The notes: a model not told the origin generated them from the sequence alone. A stretch of DNA of 37,742 nucleotides from Erythrobacter sp. (GCA_030148605.1 JASBTD010000004.1:1-37742), one strand, 5' to 3'; shown: positions 16,925 through 25,782, counted from the first letter of the stretch. Numbers and translations are program-made.

Positions 16925-18496
16925 ATGCTGAGAAAATTCGTTGCAGTTTGCGCCGCAGGCTTGTTCGCCGTCAGCCAGCCAGTGCTGGCTCAGATGGAGC
17001 GCGTGCCCGATCGTGCACCGGGTGAAGGCGAAGGGCCTTACGCGACGCTGCTGATCCAGGGCGCAACCATGATCGATGGCACCGGCGCCCCGCCCGAAGG
17101 GCCGGTCGATATATTGATCGAAGGCAACCGCATCAGCCGCATCATGCGCGGCGGCGGTGACATGCCGGCTGACCGCAAGATTGACGCACGCGGGATGTAT
17201 GTGCTGCCCGGTTTTGTCGATGTGCATGGACACAATGGCGATCCGCAGAAGGCACCGCAGCCGTCTTATGGCTTCAAGCTGTGGCTGGCGCATGGGGTCA
17301 CTAGCGTGCGCGGTGTCGGGTTCGGCTTTGGCCCCAACGATCGCTCGATCGATCAGAAACGCCGCAGCGCAGCCAACACCATCACAGCCCCTCGCCTGTT
17401 CGCCTATGCTGTGCCGGGAGATATCTGGCCCAACGGACCGGTTCGCAATCCCGCTCAAGGCCGCGAGTGGGTCCGCTGGATCAAGGCGCGCGGATATGAC
17501 GGGGTCAAGTTCTTCAACATGGAAGATCCAGCGACGTTTGCAGCCATCAATGACGAGGCGGAGAAGCAGGGCCTCGGCACTGTGGCACATCTGGGTCAAC
17601 GCGGAGTGGCACAGGTGAATGCGCGCAAGGCCATCGAGCTTGGCCTCGACGGCGTCACCCATTTCTACGGCCATTTCGAAAGCCTGCTCGATCAGAGCCG
17701 CCTTCCTCAATATCCGACCGACTATAACTATCTCGACGAGCAATCCCGCTTTGCCTGGGTTGCGCGACTGGCGGATCAGGTGGGCGATCCCGGCAGCGAG
17801 GAGTGGGACGAATATATCCAGTTCATGGTCGACAGCGGCGTTACGCTGAGCCCCACCTTCAACATCTACTCGGCCAGTCGCGATGTGATGAAAGCACGCA
17901 ATCTGGAATGGCACGAGCAATACACTCTGCCGCAGCTGATGCGCTTCTATTCGCCCAGCCTGACCAATCACGGCAGCTATTACCATGACTGGACCAGCGA
18001 AGATGAGGTTGCGTGGCGCAATTTCTATCGCAAGTGGTTTGATCTGACGCGCGAATTCAAGGATCGCGGCGGGCGTGTGACCGCTGGCTCTGACCCGGGC
18101 TATATCTATCAGACATGGGGTTTCGCCTATATCGGCGAGCTGGAAATGCTGCGCGAAGCGGGGCTGACTCCGCTCGAAGTGATTCAGGCCGCCACAATCA
18201 ATGGCGCGCGCGAGATCTACGACCCCAAGGGCGGAGAGCCGCCAATTGGCTCGATCAAGGAAGGCAAGCTGGCAGATCTTGTGATCGTGCCGGAAAATCC
18301 GCTGGCAAACCTGAAAGTGCTCTATGGCACTGGTCACACGCGGCTGAACCGTTCGAGCAATAGCCTCGAAACGGTCGGCGGCGTGCGTTGGACGATCAAG
18401 GACGGGATTGTGTTTGACGCGCCGAAGCTGCTCGAAAGCGTGGCGCAGATGGTTGAGGCAGAAAAGCTGCGGCACAACGCAATCGCGGCTGAATAG
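16925..18496 (+). CDS. Exported amidohydrolase family protein
   Basis: The 523-residue protein begins MLRKFVAVCAAGLFAVSQPV, a signal peptide cleaved near VLAQ, so it acts in the periplasm. The metal-binding pattern is that of the amidohydrolase superfamily: HGH in VDVHGHNGD, a Lys in GVKFFN, His in VAHLGQRG and THFYGHF, and Asp in TAGSDPGY, with a dihydroorotase-like late segment GKLADLVIVPENPL. The substrate is not clear; an imidazolonepropionase- or prolidase-like role on peptides or amides is possible. ATG 16925 is preferred (GGAG 9 bases upstream); ATG 16919 is too close to the ribosome site. The Uup-like gene follows 48 bases later. Confidence 0.9.
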   Translation: MLRKFVAVCAAGLFAVSQPVLAQMERVPDRAPGEGEGPYATLLIQGATMIDGTGAPPEGPVDILIEGNRISRIMRGGGDMPADRKIDARGMYVLPGFVDVHGHNGDPQKAPQPSYGFKLWLAHGVTSVRGVGFGFGPNDRSIDQKRRSAANTITAPRLFAYAVPGDIWPNGPVRNPAQGREWVRWIKARGYDGVKFFNMEDPATFAAINDEAEKQGLGTVAHLGQRGVAQVNARKAIELGLDGVTHFYGHFESLLDQSRLPQYPTDYNYLDEQSRFAWVARLADQVGDPGSEEWDEYIQFMVDSGVTLSPTFNIYSASRDVMKARNLEWHEQYTLPQLMRFYSPSLTNHGSYYHDWTSEDEVAWRNFYRKWFDLTREFKDRGGRVTAGSDPGYIYQTWGFAYIGELEMLREAGLTPLEVIQAATINGAREIYDPKGGEPPIGSIKEGKLADLVIVPENPLANLKVLYGTGHTRLNRSSNSLETVGGVRWTIKDGIVFDAPKLLESVAQMVEAEKLRHNAIAAE

Positions 18497-18544
18497 CTGC
18501 ACCATCTTGCAGGCCGCCGCGCCCTCGCCTAACGCGCGCGCTCT

Positions 18545-20359
18545 ATGGCGCAACCACCGATCCTCTCCTGGGAAGGCCTTGGCCTGCAGCAAGGCGGCCG
18601 ATGGCTGCTGGGCGGGCCGGATCGCGAGCAGATTGACCTGCATATCGGCCCGCGCGACCGGTTGGCGCTGATCGGGCGCAATGGCGCAGGCAAGACCACG
18701 CTATTCCGCCTGATCGATGACCGGATCGAAGCTGACCGCGGGCAACGCAAGGTCAAGCCCGGCACGCGGATCGTGTTCCTTGAGCAGGAACCTGACTTCA
18801 GCGCTTGTGACACGCTGATGGACTTTGCCCTCAGTGGTGCGCACCCGCCAGCCGAACACGAGGTGGAATCGATCGCCGGGCAGCTCGGCATCGATATGTC
18901 GACGCCTGCCGCAACCGCGAGTGGCGGTGAGAAGCGTCGCGCAGCGATCGCGAAAGCTCTGGCGCAAGAGCCGGACCTGTTGTTGATGGACGAGCCAACC
19001 AATCACTTGGACCTGAGCGCGATCGACTGGCTCGAAGACTGGCTGACCCGATACAAGGGCGCGTTCGTGGTTATCAGCCATGACCGGACATTCCTCAAAC
19101 GCCTGACCAGTGCGACGCTTTGGCTCGACCGCGGGATCATCCGGCGCAAGGAAGTGGGCTTTGGCGGATATGAGGCATGGGAGGAGCAGGTCTATGCCGA
19201 GGAAGCGCGTGCAGCAGAAAAGCTTGATGCCAAGCTGAAGATCGAAGCGCACTGGCTTGAGCGCGGGGTAACCGCGCGTCGCAAGCGCAACCAGGGGCGG
19301 CTCGAGAAGCTGTGGCAAATGCGCGCGCAACGCGCCGCGATGATCAGCAGGAGCGGCAGCGCCAAGCTGAAGCTCGCCAGCGATGAGGAATTCAAGTCCA
19401 AGTCTGTGATCGTGGCCGACAAGGTCAGCAAGAGCTTTGGCGAGAACCGCGTGATCCGCGACTTCTCGCTGCGGATACAGCGTGGCGACCGGATCGGTGT
19501 CGTTGGCGCAAATGGAGCCGGCAAGACCACGCTGCTGAAGCTGCTGACCGGCGAAATGCAGCCTGACAGCGGCACAATCACGATCTCGAAGAAACTTTCC
19601 GGCGTGATGATCGACCAGCAGCGCAGCCTGCTCGCAGCCGATCTGACTGTGCGGCAAGTGCTGGCGGAAGGCGGCGACTGGCTGGATGTGCGCGGCAATC
19701 GCAAGCATGTGCAGGCTTACCTGAAAGACTTTCTGTTCGATCCCAAGATCGTCGATACCAAAGTTGGCACTCTGTCTGGCGGTGAACGCAGCCGGTTGCT
19801 GCTCGCACGCGAATTCGCCCGCACGGCCAATTTGCTGGTGCTCGATGAGCCGACCAACGACCTTGATCTGGAAACGCTCGACCTGCTGCAGGAAGTGATT
19901 GCCGACTTCGACGGTACGGTGCTGATTGTCAGCCACGACCGCGACTTCCTCGATCGCACGGTCACCATCACGCTCGGCCTCGACGGGTCAGGCAAAGTCG
20001 ATGTTATCGCGGGCGGCTATGAGGATTGGGAGCGCAAGCGGCGCGAACCGGTTGCTACGAAAGCGAAGGCTCCATCGGCAGACAAGAAGTTGGCTCCGGC
20101 CCCGGCGCAATCTCCGCAGCCGCCCAAGGCGGACAAGTTGTCGTACAAAGACCAGCGGGACTACGAATTGCTCCCCGCTCGGATCGAAGAGCTGGAAGCA
20201 GCCATCGCGAAGGGTGAAGCGATCCTGTCCGATCCTGAGCTTTACACGAAAGACCCGCAGAAATTCGCCACCATCAGCAAGGGGCTGGAAAATGCCCGCG
20301 CTGAGAAAGACGCAGCTGAAGAGCGTTGGCTGGAACTGGCGGAGCGCGCGGAAGGCTGA
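18545..20359 (+). CDS. uup: ABC-F family ATPase, Uup-like
   Basis: ABC-F proteins are soluble duplicated ABC ATPases that act on ribosomes, and Uup also affects DNA junctions. The 604-residue protein has two full ATPase domains: Walker A GRNGAGKTT (44-52) with signature SGGEKRR and DEPTNHLD, then GANGAGKTT with SGGERSR and DEPTNDLD. Between them is the P-site linker rich in Arg/Lys (LERGVTARRKRNQGRLEKL). A Lys/Pro-rich hinge and a coiled-coil C-terminal domain (ELLPARIEELEAAIAKGEAI) are the mark of Uup rather than EttA. It has no transmembrane domain. It converges on the DUF6456-type gene. Confidence 0.93.
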   Translation: MAQPPILSWEGLGLQQGGRWLLGGPDREQIDLHIGPRDRLALIGRNGAGKTTLFRLIDDRIEADRGQRKVKPGTRIVFLEQEPDFSACDTLMDFALSGAHPPAEHEVESIAGQLGIDMSTPAATASGGEKRRAAIAKALAQEPDLLLMDEPTNHLDLSAIDWLEDWLTRYKGAFVVISHDRTFLKRLTSATLWLDRGIIRRKEVGFGGYEAWEEQVYAEEARAAEKLDAKLKIEAHWLERGVTARRKRNQGRLEKLWQMRAQRAAMISRSGSAKLKLASDEEFKSKSVIVADKVSKSFGENRVIRDFSLRIQRGDRIGVVGANGAGKTTLLKLLTGEMQPDSGTITISKKLSGVMIDQQRSLLAADLTVRQVLAEGGDWLDVRGNRKHVQAYLKDFLFDPKIVDTKVGTLSGGERSRLLLAREFARTANLLVLDEPTNDLDLETLDLLQEVIADFDGTVLIVSHDRDFLDRTVTITLGLDGSGKVDVIAGGYEDWERKRREPVATKAKAPSADKKLAPAPAQSPQPPKADKLSYKDQRDYELLPARIEELEAAIAKGEAILSDPELYTKDPQKFATISKGLENARAEKDAAEERWLELAERAEG

Positions 20360-20360
20360 T

Positions 20361-20385
20361 TTCCAACAGAATGGAACAGTTGGAA
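20361..20385. other. Small hairpin between uup and the DUF6456-type gene
   Basis: TTCCAAC (20361-20367) and GTTGGAA (20379-20385) are perfect inverted copies, placed right after the uup stop and before the stop of the convergent gene. There is no T-run on either strand, so it is at most a weak terminator. Confidence 0.3.
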
Positions 20386-20410
20386 CACAGTCCAGAGCCA
20401 TAATTCGCAG

Positions 20411-20884
20411 TCACCCGATCCGATAAAAATCCGCCACCCGGTCCAGCGCGAGCTTGAGCACCAGCTTGCCGCTGCGCACGGGCCAGCCAAGCTCCTTTTC
20501 CGCATGGGACAGGTTCTCACCCGCGCATACGACACGCCACAGGATGTCCTGCAGACCATTCCCGGCCTCTCGCAGCGCGCCATGAAAACGATCTTTTGCC
20601 GCGATCTGTCGCTCTGTCGCATTGAGCCCCAAATCGCCGGTGGACTTCACCCGCACCGGCTCCCAGCGCATCGTCACGCTGGCGCTCAGTTGCGCGCGCT
20701 CATAATCATCGCGCAAGCGGTTGCCGGCATCGAACAGGCGATCATCCAGATGGCCCCGCGCATGCAGCCAGCTGAGCGGCGATTCTGCCAGATTGACTGT
20801 TACCGTTCGGCGTTTGCCGCGCGCGCCAGAGCCGCGAACCGGTCCTTCTTCAGTCAATTCCCGCTCTGCCAATCGCCGCCGCAT
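20411..20884 (-). CDS. DUF6456-type protein (possible regulator)
   Basis: The 157-residue protein shows a pattern I associate with DUF6456: ESPLSWLHARG, then LFDAGNRLRDDYERAQLSAS, an ATERQIAAKDRFHGALREAG helix, GLQDILWRVVCAGENLSHAEKELGWP, and the end SGKLVLKLALDRVADFY. The function is unassigned; from memory, GTA activators of the GafZ/GafA kind carry this or a related domain, which I cannot verify here. ATG 20884 is chosen because GGAG lies 8 bases upstream; the frame opens earlier at TTG. It is divergent from the XRE regulator with 101 bases between starts, which hold the shared motifs at 20937-20967. The N-terminus is rich in Arg and Gly, as in nucleic-acid binding proteins. Confidence 0.78.
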   Translation of the reverse strand: MRRRLAERELTEEGPVRGSGARGKRRTVTVNLAESPLSWLHARGHLDDRLFDAGNRLRDDYERAQLSASVTMRWEPVRVKSTGDLGLNATERQIAAKDRFHGALREAGNGLQDILWRVVCAGENLSHAEKELGWPVRSGKLVLKLALDRVADFYRIG

Positions 20885-20936
20885 ACCCGCTTCTCCTGTT
20901 GATGAATTGCGCAGCGCACTTGGCAAATTGGATGGT

Positions 20937-20967
20937 CTGTAGGAAAGAAGAAACCGATTTGGTTATT
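20937..20967. promoter_or_regulatory. Two-part motif in the DUF6456/XRE divergent promoter region
   Basis: CTGTAGGAAA (20937-20946) and AACCGATTTGGTTATT (20952-20967) lie between the divergent starts. The second has a dyad, AACC-N5-GGTT. Both recur upstream of the holin gene at 25783-25809: the 16-mer with one change, the 10-mer exactly but inverted. The XRE start lies 18 bases downstream of the motif and the DUF6456 start is 52 bases from the 10-mer on the other side. Confidence 0.55.
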
Positions 20968-20985
20968 AAGCGCGGGAGAGCAGCC

Positions 20986-21558
20986 ATGATCAATCGCATC
21001 CGGGATATTCGCAAGAGCAAGGGGCTGACGCTCGCCGAACTGGCAGAGGCCTGCACCCCGCCCACGACCCCGCAAACCATCGGCAGGCTAGAGACGGGGA
21101 TGCGCAATCTCTCGCTCAAATGGATGGAGCGCATTGCCGCCGCGCTTGAAGTCGATGCGGAAATGCTGGTCCGATCGGAAAAAACACCCGCACCGATGGT
21201 GATCGCCAGCCTGCGCGCATCAGGCCCTGAGGCACTGACCAAACCGCGCGAAGCCTTGCTGCCCAGCGATATCGCCGGTGAAGGCACGCTTGCCGTGCTG
21301 AGCGTAGACGAGAGCGTTGGCGAATTCCGCCCCGGAGATCTGCTGTGGCTGCGCCAGCTTGACCCGGCAGACGCGCCACATGCGATCAATCGCGACGTGC
21401 TGGTGCCCCGCCCCGGCGGGCGCTTTGCCTTCGGTCGGTTGATCGATCGTCAGGGCGAGCTGGTCGGCATCCTGCCGCCCGGTAGCCGGCAGAAGCAGCA
21501 AGTGGTCGACAACCCGCCATGGATTGCCGTGGCCGAAATGCTGGTCCGCAAGCTTTAG
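20986..21558 (+). CDS. XRE-type regulator with S24/LexA-like C-terminal domain
   Basis: The 190-residue protein has a Cro/CI helix-turn-helix at about residues 1-60 (IRDIRKSKGLTLAELAEACTPP, TPQTIGRLETGMRNLSLKWM) and a C-terminal domain resembling the LexA/S24 fold (AVLSVDESVGEFRPGDLLWL, RFAFGRLIDRQGELVGILPP). The expected catalytic Ser/Lys pair is not evident: the Ser lies one residue off the usual GDSM spacing and no Lys sits at the VKR-like position. It would then be a phage-type repressor that does not self-cleave. ATG 20986 has GGGAG 7 bases upstream. It probably regulates itself and the divergent gene through the dyad at 20952-20967. Its stop is 9 bases from the secF stop. Confidence 0.85.
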   Translation: MINRIRDIRKSKGLTLAELAEACTPPTTPQTIGRLETGMRNLSLKWMERIAAALEVDAEMLVRSEKTPAPMVIASLRASGPEALTKPREALLPSDIAGEGTLAVLSVDESVGEFRPGDLLWLRQLDPADAPHAINRDVLVPRPGGRFAFGRLIDRQGELVGILPPGSRQKQQVVDNPPWIAVAEMLVRKL

Positions 21559-21567
21559 GCCCGCAGG

Positions 21568-22545
21568 TCAGACTTCGCCGCGGGCTTTCTTTTCCTGCAA
21601 GTCAGCCGTGCTTTCCTGAGGTACGAAGCTGTCTGAAGTCACGCCCATCCACACCAGCAAAGGCGCGGCCATATAGACCGAGCTATAGGTGCCGATGAAG
21701 ATACCCAGGGTAATCGCAGCAACAAGGCCGAACAGGCTTTCAGGGCCGAACAGCAACAGCGGGACCAGCGCGACCAGCAGCGTCAGCGAGGTCATCACCG
21801 TGCGTGCCAGAGTCTCGTTCACGGAAAGATCGAGCAAATCCGTGAGGTCCATCTTGCGATATTTTTTCAGGTTTTCGCGGATACGATCATAGACAACGAT
21901 TGTATCGTTGAGCGAGTAACCGATAATCGCCAGAATCGCGGCGATAATCTGCAAGCTGAACTCCAGCTGGAACAGCGCGAACATGCCAAGCGTGACGGAC
22001 ACGTCATGGAAAAGAGCGAACAGGCCGCCGACACCAAACTGCCATTCGAACCGGATCCAGATGTAAAGCGCCACTGCAAGCATCGCTGCGACCAGCGCCA
22101 AAACGGCATCATTGCGGAATTCGCCAGCCACCTTGCCTGACACCGTTTCGTTGCCGTCACGGCGGACATTGGGATATTCGGCTTCGATCGTTTCGATCAC
22201 TGTATTGCCGATTTCCGTAGCTGCGCCAGGTGTAGCATCGGCTTCCGCCGGCAAAGGCACGCGGATCGACACCGAATTGGGCGCACCGAATTCCTGCACC
22301 ACGGGCGTGCCATAGCCTAGATTGGTCACCAACTCGCGCAGCGCGGGAACCGGAGCCTCGTCGCGCTGCTCGAATGTCAGGCGCACTTCCTGACCACCGG
22401 CGAAGTCCACGCCGTAGTTGATGCCCTTGGTCACAACCAGGGCCCAGCTCGCGGCGATCAGCAGCAGGCTGACAACAAAGAACGGCAAGCGCCATTTGAG
22501 GAACTTGATGTTGGTATCGTCGGGGACGAGCTTGAGAAGTCGCAT
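21568..22545 (-). CDS. secF: Protein translocase subunit SecF
   Basis: SecF forms, with SecD, the proton-driven membrane complex that helps SecYEG release exported proteins. The 325-residue protein has six predicted membrane segments, the N-terminal family motif GINYGVDFAGGQEV, a small periplasmic domain, and the conserved core FHDVSVTLGMFALF, IGYSLNDTIVVYDRIREN, and TSLTLLVALVPLLLFG. The start at 22545 has AGGA just upstream. It follows secD by 12 bases, the usual yajC-secD-secF order. It converges with the XRE gene, only 9 bases apart, without an obvious terminator. Confidence 0.97.
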   Translation of the reverse strand: MRLLKLVPDDTNIKFLKWRLPFFVVSLLLIAASWALVVTKGINYGVDFAGGQEVRLTFEQRDEAPVPALRELVTNLGYGTPVVQEFGAPNSVSIRVPLPAEADATPGAATEIGNTVIETIEAEYPNVRRDGNETVSGKVAGEFRNDAVLALVAAMLAVALYIWIRFEWQFGVGGLFALFHDVSVTLGMFALFQLEFSLQIIAAILAIIGYSLNDTIVVYDRIRENLKKYRKMDLTDLLDLSVNETLARTVMTSLTLLVALVPLLLFGPESLFGLVAAITLGIFIGTYSSVYMAAPLLVWMGVTSDSFVPQESTADLQEKKARGEV

Positions 22546-22557
22546 CGTTCCTACCCC

Positions 22558-24162
22558 TTACAGACTGAGATCGCTCGGCCGCGCCTTGCGCAACCAGCCG
22601 GCAACCCACATGCGGGTCAGCACGACAGCGGTGAAAACACTGGTGAAAAGGCCGATCACAAGCACAACGGCAAAGCCGCGCACCGGGCCAGAGCCGAACA
22701 GGAACAGCAGCACACCGGCAATGAAATTGGTGACGTTCGCGTCATAAATCGCACGGCTGGCTTCCTTATAGCCATTCTCGACCGCGGCGACGACGCGCCG
22801 ACCGCGTTTTCGCTCTTCGCGAATGCGTTCGTTGATCAGCACGTTGGCGTCCACTGCCGCACCCACAGTCAGAACAAAGCCGGCGATACCGGGCAGTGTC
22901 AGCGTGGTGTTAAGCCCCGCCATGATGCCGAGAATGATCAGCACGTTGAACAGAAGCGCAACCGTCGCATAGATGCCAAAGCGGCCATAGCTTGCGATCA
23001 TCAGCGCGATCACAGCGACTGAACCGATCAGCATCGCCAGCAAGCCGCGCTTGATCGAATCCGCACCCAGTTCCGCGCTGACCGTGCGCTCCTCGATCAC
23101 AGTCAAATCGACCGGCAAAGCGCCCGAACGCAGCGAAATTGCAAGGTTATTGGCAGTCTCGGTCGTGAAACTGCCCGAGATTTGCGCGCTGCCGCCCAGG
23201 ATCGGTTCGTTAATATTCGGCGCAGATAACACCTTTCCGTCGAGGATGATCGCGAATGGGCGATTGACGTTTTCTGTCGTCAACCGCGCAAAGCGCGCAC
23301 CGCCTTGTTGGTCGAACTGGATATTGACCACAGGCTCGTTCGTCTGCGGGTCAAAGCCTTGCTGCGCATTGGTCAGGCTGTCTCCGCGAATGCCGCCCAG
23401 CCGGCGCACCGCCAGCGAAGTACCTTCAAACGGCGTGCCTTCGGCATAAGGAAAGATTTCCGAACCCAGTGGCGCGATCCCTTCCGCCACGTCGCTTGGC
23501 AATGCGCTCTGGTCGACCAGCTTGAATTCCAGCTTGGCGGTCTGGCCCAGCAGCTCCTTGAGCTGATCCGGGTCTTGCAGACCGGGCACTTGCACCACGA
23601 TGCGGGTATCGCCCTGACGGATAATCGTCGGCTCGCGCGTGCCAAGCGCATCGATACGCTTGCGGACAACCTCTGTCGCGCTGTCCATCGCCTGCGAAAC
23701 AGCTGTTTCCAACCCATCCTCAGTCGGAGTGAGAACCATGCGCTGCCCGTCTTCAACGGTAAGGTCCCATTCGCGCACCAAGCCATTGCCGCTCATTACC
23801 GGCAGCAGGATCTCGCGCGCGCGGTCCATATCCGCCGGATTATCGAGCATGAAGCTGAGCTGGCCAGTCGCGGTCGACACATCGCCGATGCGGATGCGGT
23901 TTTCCGGTGTCGATCTACGCATCAATGTGCGGACCGATTCTTCCATGTTTTCCAGCCGCTGCGCTGCCACCTGCGAAGGATTGGCTTCAAGCAGGATGTG
24001 GCTGCCGCCAGCAAGGTCGAGACCAAGGTTGATCTCTGGGTCAGGCAGGAAGTCAGGCCAGTCAAAGCCGCTGTTTGACGTAAGCGAAGGTATCGCCAGC
24101 GCGGTTGCAGCCAACGTCAGGCCCCACAGCCAGACCTTCTTCCAAAGGGGGAAATCGAGCAT
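22558..24162 (-). CDS. secD: Protein translocase subunit SecD
   Basis: The 534-residue protein has a first membrane segment at the N-terminus (KVWLWGLTLAATALA), the large periplasmic P1 region with GLDLAGGSHILLE and the RKRIDALGTREPTI repeat area, then five membrane segments with the conserved FTTETANNLAISLRSGALP and PGIAGFVLTVGAAVDANVLI signatures. It acts with SecF in late protein export. The frame opens at GTG 24216 inside the end of yajC; ATG 24162 is chosen because MLDFPLWKKV begins just before the first membrane segment, leaving 31 bases after yajC. secF follows 12 bases on. Confidence 0.96.
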   Translation of the reverse strand: MLDFPLWKKVWLWGLTLAATALAIPSLTSNSGFDWPDFLPDPEINLGLDLAGGSHILLEANPSQVAAQRLENMEESVRTLMRRSTPENRIRIGDVSTATGQLSFMLDNPADMDRAREILLPVMSGNGLVREWDLTVEDGQRMVLTPTEDGLETAVSQAMDSATEVVRKRIDALGTREPTIIRQGDTRIVVQVPGLQDPDQLKELLGQTAKLEFKLVDQSALPSDVAEGIAPLGSEIFPYAEGTPFEGTSLAVRRLGGIRGDSLTNAQQGFDPQTNEPVVNIQFDQQGGARFARLTTENVNRPFAIILDGKVLSAPNINEPILGGSAQISGSFTTETANNLAISLRSGALPVDLTVIEERTVSAELGADSIKRGLLAMLIGSVAVIALMIASYGRFGIYATVALLFNVLIILGIMAGLNTTLTLPGIAGFVLTVGAAVDANVLINERIREERKRGRRVVAAVENGYKEASRAIYDANVTNFIAGVLLFLFGSGPVRGFAVVLVIGLFTSVFTAVVLTRMWVAGWLRKARPSDLSL

Positions 24163-24193
24163 CAGCCAAGCATCCGTTCGTATCGTTGCCGCG

Positions 24194-24514
24194 TCAGTCG
24201 TTCGCTGCGCTGCCACCCGGCGGGATGATATCGCCGATGGTCGATTTGACCGCCTTCACGCGGACGCCTTGAGCAAGTTCCAGCTCGGCATAGGTGTCAT
24301 CCACCTTGATCACCTTGCCAACCAGGCCACCGGCGGTAACCACCTGGTCGCCCTTCTTCATCGCTTCGACCTTTTGCTGGTGTTCCTTTTGCCGCTTCAT
24401 CTGCGGGCGGATGATAAGGAACCAGAAGATCGCGATCATGCCGATAATCGGCAACCACTGGATCCAGGCGGGCGGTGCTTCGGCACTGGCCGCGACAGCA
24501 AGAATTTCGAGCAT
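24194..24514 (-). CDS. yajC: Preprotein translocase subunit YajC
   Basis: YajC is a small single-pass membrane protein that joins SecDF. The 106-residue protein has one membrane segment (WLPIIGMIAIFWFLIIRPQ), the following basic stretch KRQKEHQQKVEAMKKGD, and the soluble motif VVTAGGLVGKVIKVDDTYAELEL, all family hallmarks. It is the first gene of the yajC-secD-secF operon. The start at ATG 24514 is followed by a short Ala-rich N-terminus. Upstream are about 220 bases with no gene, holding the promoter of the divergent tRNA-Pro gene; no promoter for this operon was certain. Confidence 0.95.
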   Translation of the reverse strand: MLEILAVAASAEAPPAWIQWLPIIGMIAIFWFLIIRPQMKRQKEHQQKVEAMKKGDQVVTAGGLVGKVIKVDDTYAELELAQGVRVKAVKSTIGDIIPPGGSAAND

Positions 24515-24690
24515 TGTGTGATGCCTGTCAGACTAGAATTGCAACTGTTCCGGGTAGGTTCCGCGCACGCTGCGAGCGCGCCCTTCGTCTCCCCGTTTCT
24601 CGGTAAGTGGGCGCGGTTAGCAGCATTGCAAGCGCCCCGCAATTGCGCGCTGGCAAACTGTGGCGCACGATCCACACTGCGCATCGCGGC

Positions 24691-24719
24691 TTGCCAGCCT
24701 CAATGCGCCGCCCTATAGG
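24691..24719 (+). promoter_or_regulatory. Putative promoter of tRNA-Pro(GGG)
   Basis: TTGCCA (24691-24696) and TATAGG (24714-24719) are separated by 17 bases, and the mature tRNA begins 19 bases later, leaving a short 5' leader for RNase P. TTGCC-type -35 elements are usual in alphaproteobacteria. Confidence 0.55.
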
Positions 24720-24737
24720 GCCGCCCTCCACTGGTTT

Positions 24738-24814
24738 CGGGATGTAGCGCAGCCTGGTAGCGCACCATACTGGGGGTGTGGGGGTCGCTGGTTCGAATCC
24801 AGTCATCCCGACCA
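24738..24814 (+). tRNA. tRNA-Pro, anticodon GGG
   Basis: The 77-base gene folds as a full cloverleaf: acceptor stem CGGGATG with CATCCCG, D-arm with AGCGCAGCCTGGTAGCGC, anticodon loop CTGGGGG (anticodon GGG), T-arm GCTGGTTCGAATCCAGT, and an encoded CCA end. It lies on the opposite strand from yajC and upstream of the CoA-ester lyase gene. Its 3' half is almost the same as that of tRNA-Pro(UGG) at 33856. Confidence 0.96.
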
Positions 24815-24890
24815 GTGGTTTTCCCTCAAGATGCTGACTTGCACCTGCCTGCGCCGCGCCCTAACCCGCGTGGCTGAGGAGAATTCTGGC

Positions 24891-25781
24891 ATGAGCGTGC
24901 ACACCCCCCTACCCCGAATGCGCAGCTGGCTGTTCGCGCCGGGTGATAGCGAGCGCAAGATGACGAAGGCGAGCGAAAGCGCCGCCGATATCGTGCTGCT
25001 CGATCTGGAGGATTCGGTCACGCCGGAAAACAAGCCTGCCGCGCGCAAGGGGGTCGCGGAATTCATCAAGACGCGGGAAGACAAGCACCGCATCTGGGTG
25101 CGGATCAATCCGCTTTCCTCAGGCGAGACGACGCATGACCTTGAGGCAATTATGGGTTCTGCCCCGGGCGGGCTTTTCCTGCCCAAGGCGGAAGGGCGCG
25201 AAGACGTTGAAACGCTCGACATGCGGCTGAGCGAACATGAAGCGGCGCATGGCCTGCGGGTCGGCTCGACCCATGTCGCGGCGCTGGTTACGGAAACGCC
25301 CAAGGCAATGTTTCATTGCGGCGACTATGCCGGCTCGCCGCGACTCGTGGCCATGAGCTGGGGCGCGGAGGACCTTTCCTCTGCTCTCGGCGCACGCGTG
25401 CAGCATCGCCCGGACGGCTCTTACATGCCGATGTATGAGCTGGCGCGGAACCTGTGCCTGCTGGGCGCGGTTGCGGCCAACTGCGCGCCGATCGAAACTG
25501 TAATGCCGGAATTCCGCGATCTCGATAAGCTGCGCGAGCGCGCGTTGATGGTGCGCAGCCAGGGCTATCGCGGGATGCTGGCGATCCACCCGGCGCAGGT
25601 CGATGTGATCAACGAAGCTTTCACCCCCAGCGCTGACGAGATCGCGCACGCCCGCGCCATTGTTCAGGCATTCGCCGATAATCCCGGCGCGGGAACGGTG
25701 GGGCTGGATGGGCAAATGCTCGACCGCCCGCATCTGGCATTGGCGCAACGCCTGCTTGCAGAGGCCGGCGAGAACGGCTGA
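24891..25781 (+). CDS. CoA-ester lyase, HpcH/HpaI aldolase (CitE-like) family
   Basis: This family includes citrate lyase beta subunit-like enzymes and malyl-/methylmalyl-CoA lyases, which split or form carbon-carbon bonds on CoA thioesters with Mg2+. The 296-residue protein has the family start RSWLFAPGDSERKM, the metal-binding region VLLDLEDSVTPENKPAAR, WVRINPLSSGET, the glycine strand GLFLPKAEGREDVE, ALVTETPKAMF, and SWGAEDLSSALG with acidic ligands. The substrate is unknown; CitE-like proteins of this type are often not part of a citrate lyase complex, and no CitF or CitD gene is near. The start ATG 24891 follows GAGGAG at 10 bases. The holin motif lies at its stop. Confidence 0.9.
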   Translation: MSVHTPLPRMRSWLFAPGDSERKMTKASESAADIVLLDLEDSVTPENKPAARKGVAEFIKTREDKHRIWVRINPLSSGETTHDLEAIMGSAPGGLFLPKAEGREDVETLDMRLSEHEAAHGLRVGSTHVAALVTETPKAMFHCGDYAGSPRLVAMSWGAEDLSSALGARVQHRPDGSYMPMYELARNLCLLGAVAANCAPIETVMPEFRDLDKLRERALMVRSQGYRGMLAIHPAQVDVINEAFTPSADEIAHARAIVQAFADNPGAGTVGLDGQMLDRPHLALAQRLLAEAGENG

Positions 25782-25782
25782 T

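Noticed and set aside
16883..18643. 586-residue open frame antisense to the amidohydrolase gene
   Set aside because: The plus strand has a signal peptide and complete amidohydrolase motifs. The antisense frame is a shadow due to GC-rich codon bias and has no recognisable domain.
18701..19936. 411-residue open frame antisense to uup
   Set aside because: It lies opposite two complete ABC ATPase domains and shows no motif of its own.
20361..20385. Terminator after uup
   Set aside because: The stem is AT-containing and short with no T-run; listed only as a hairpin.
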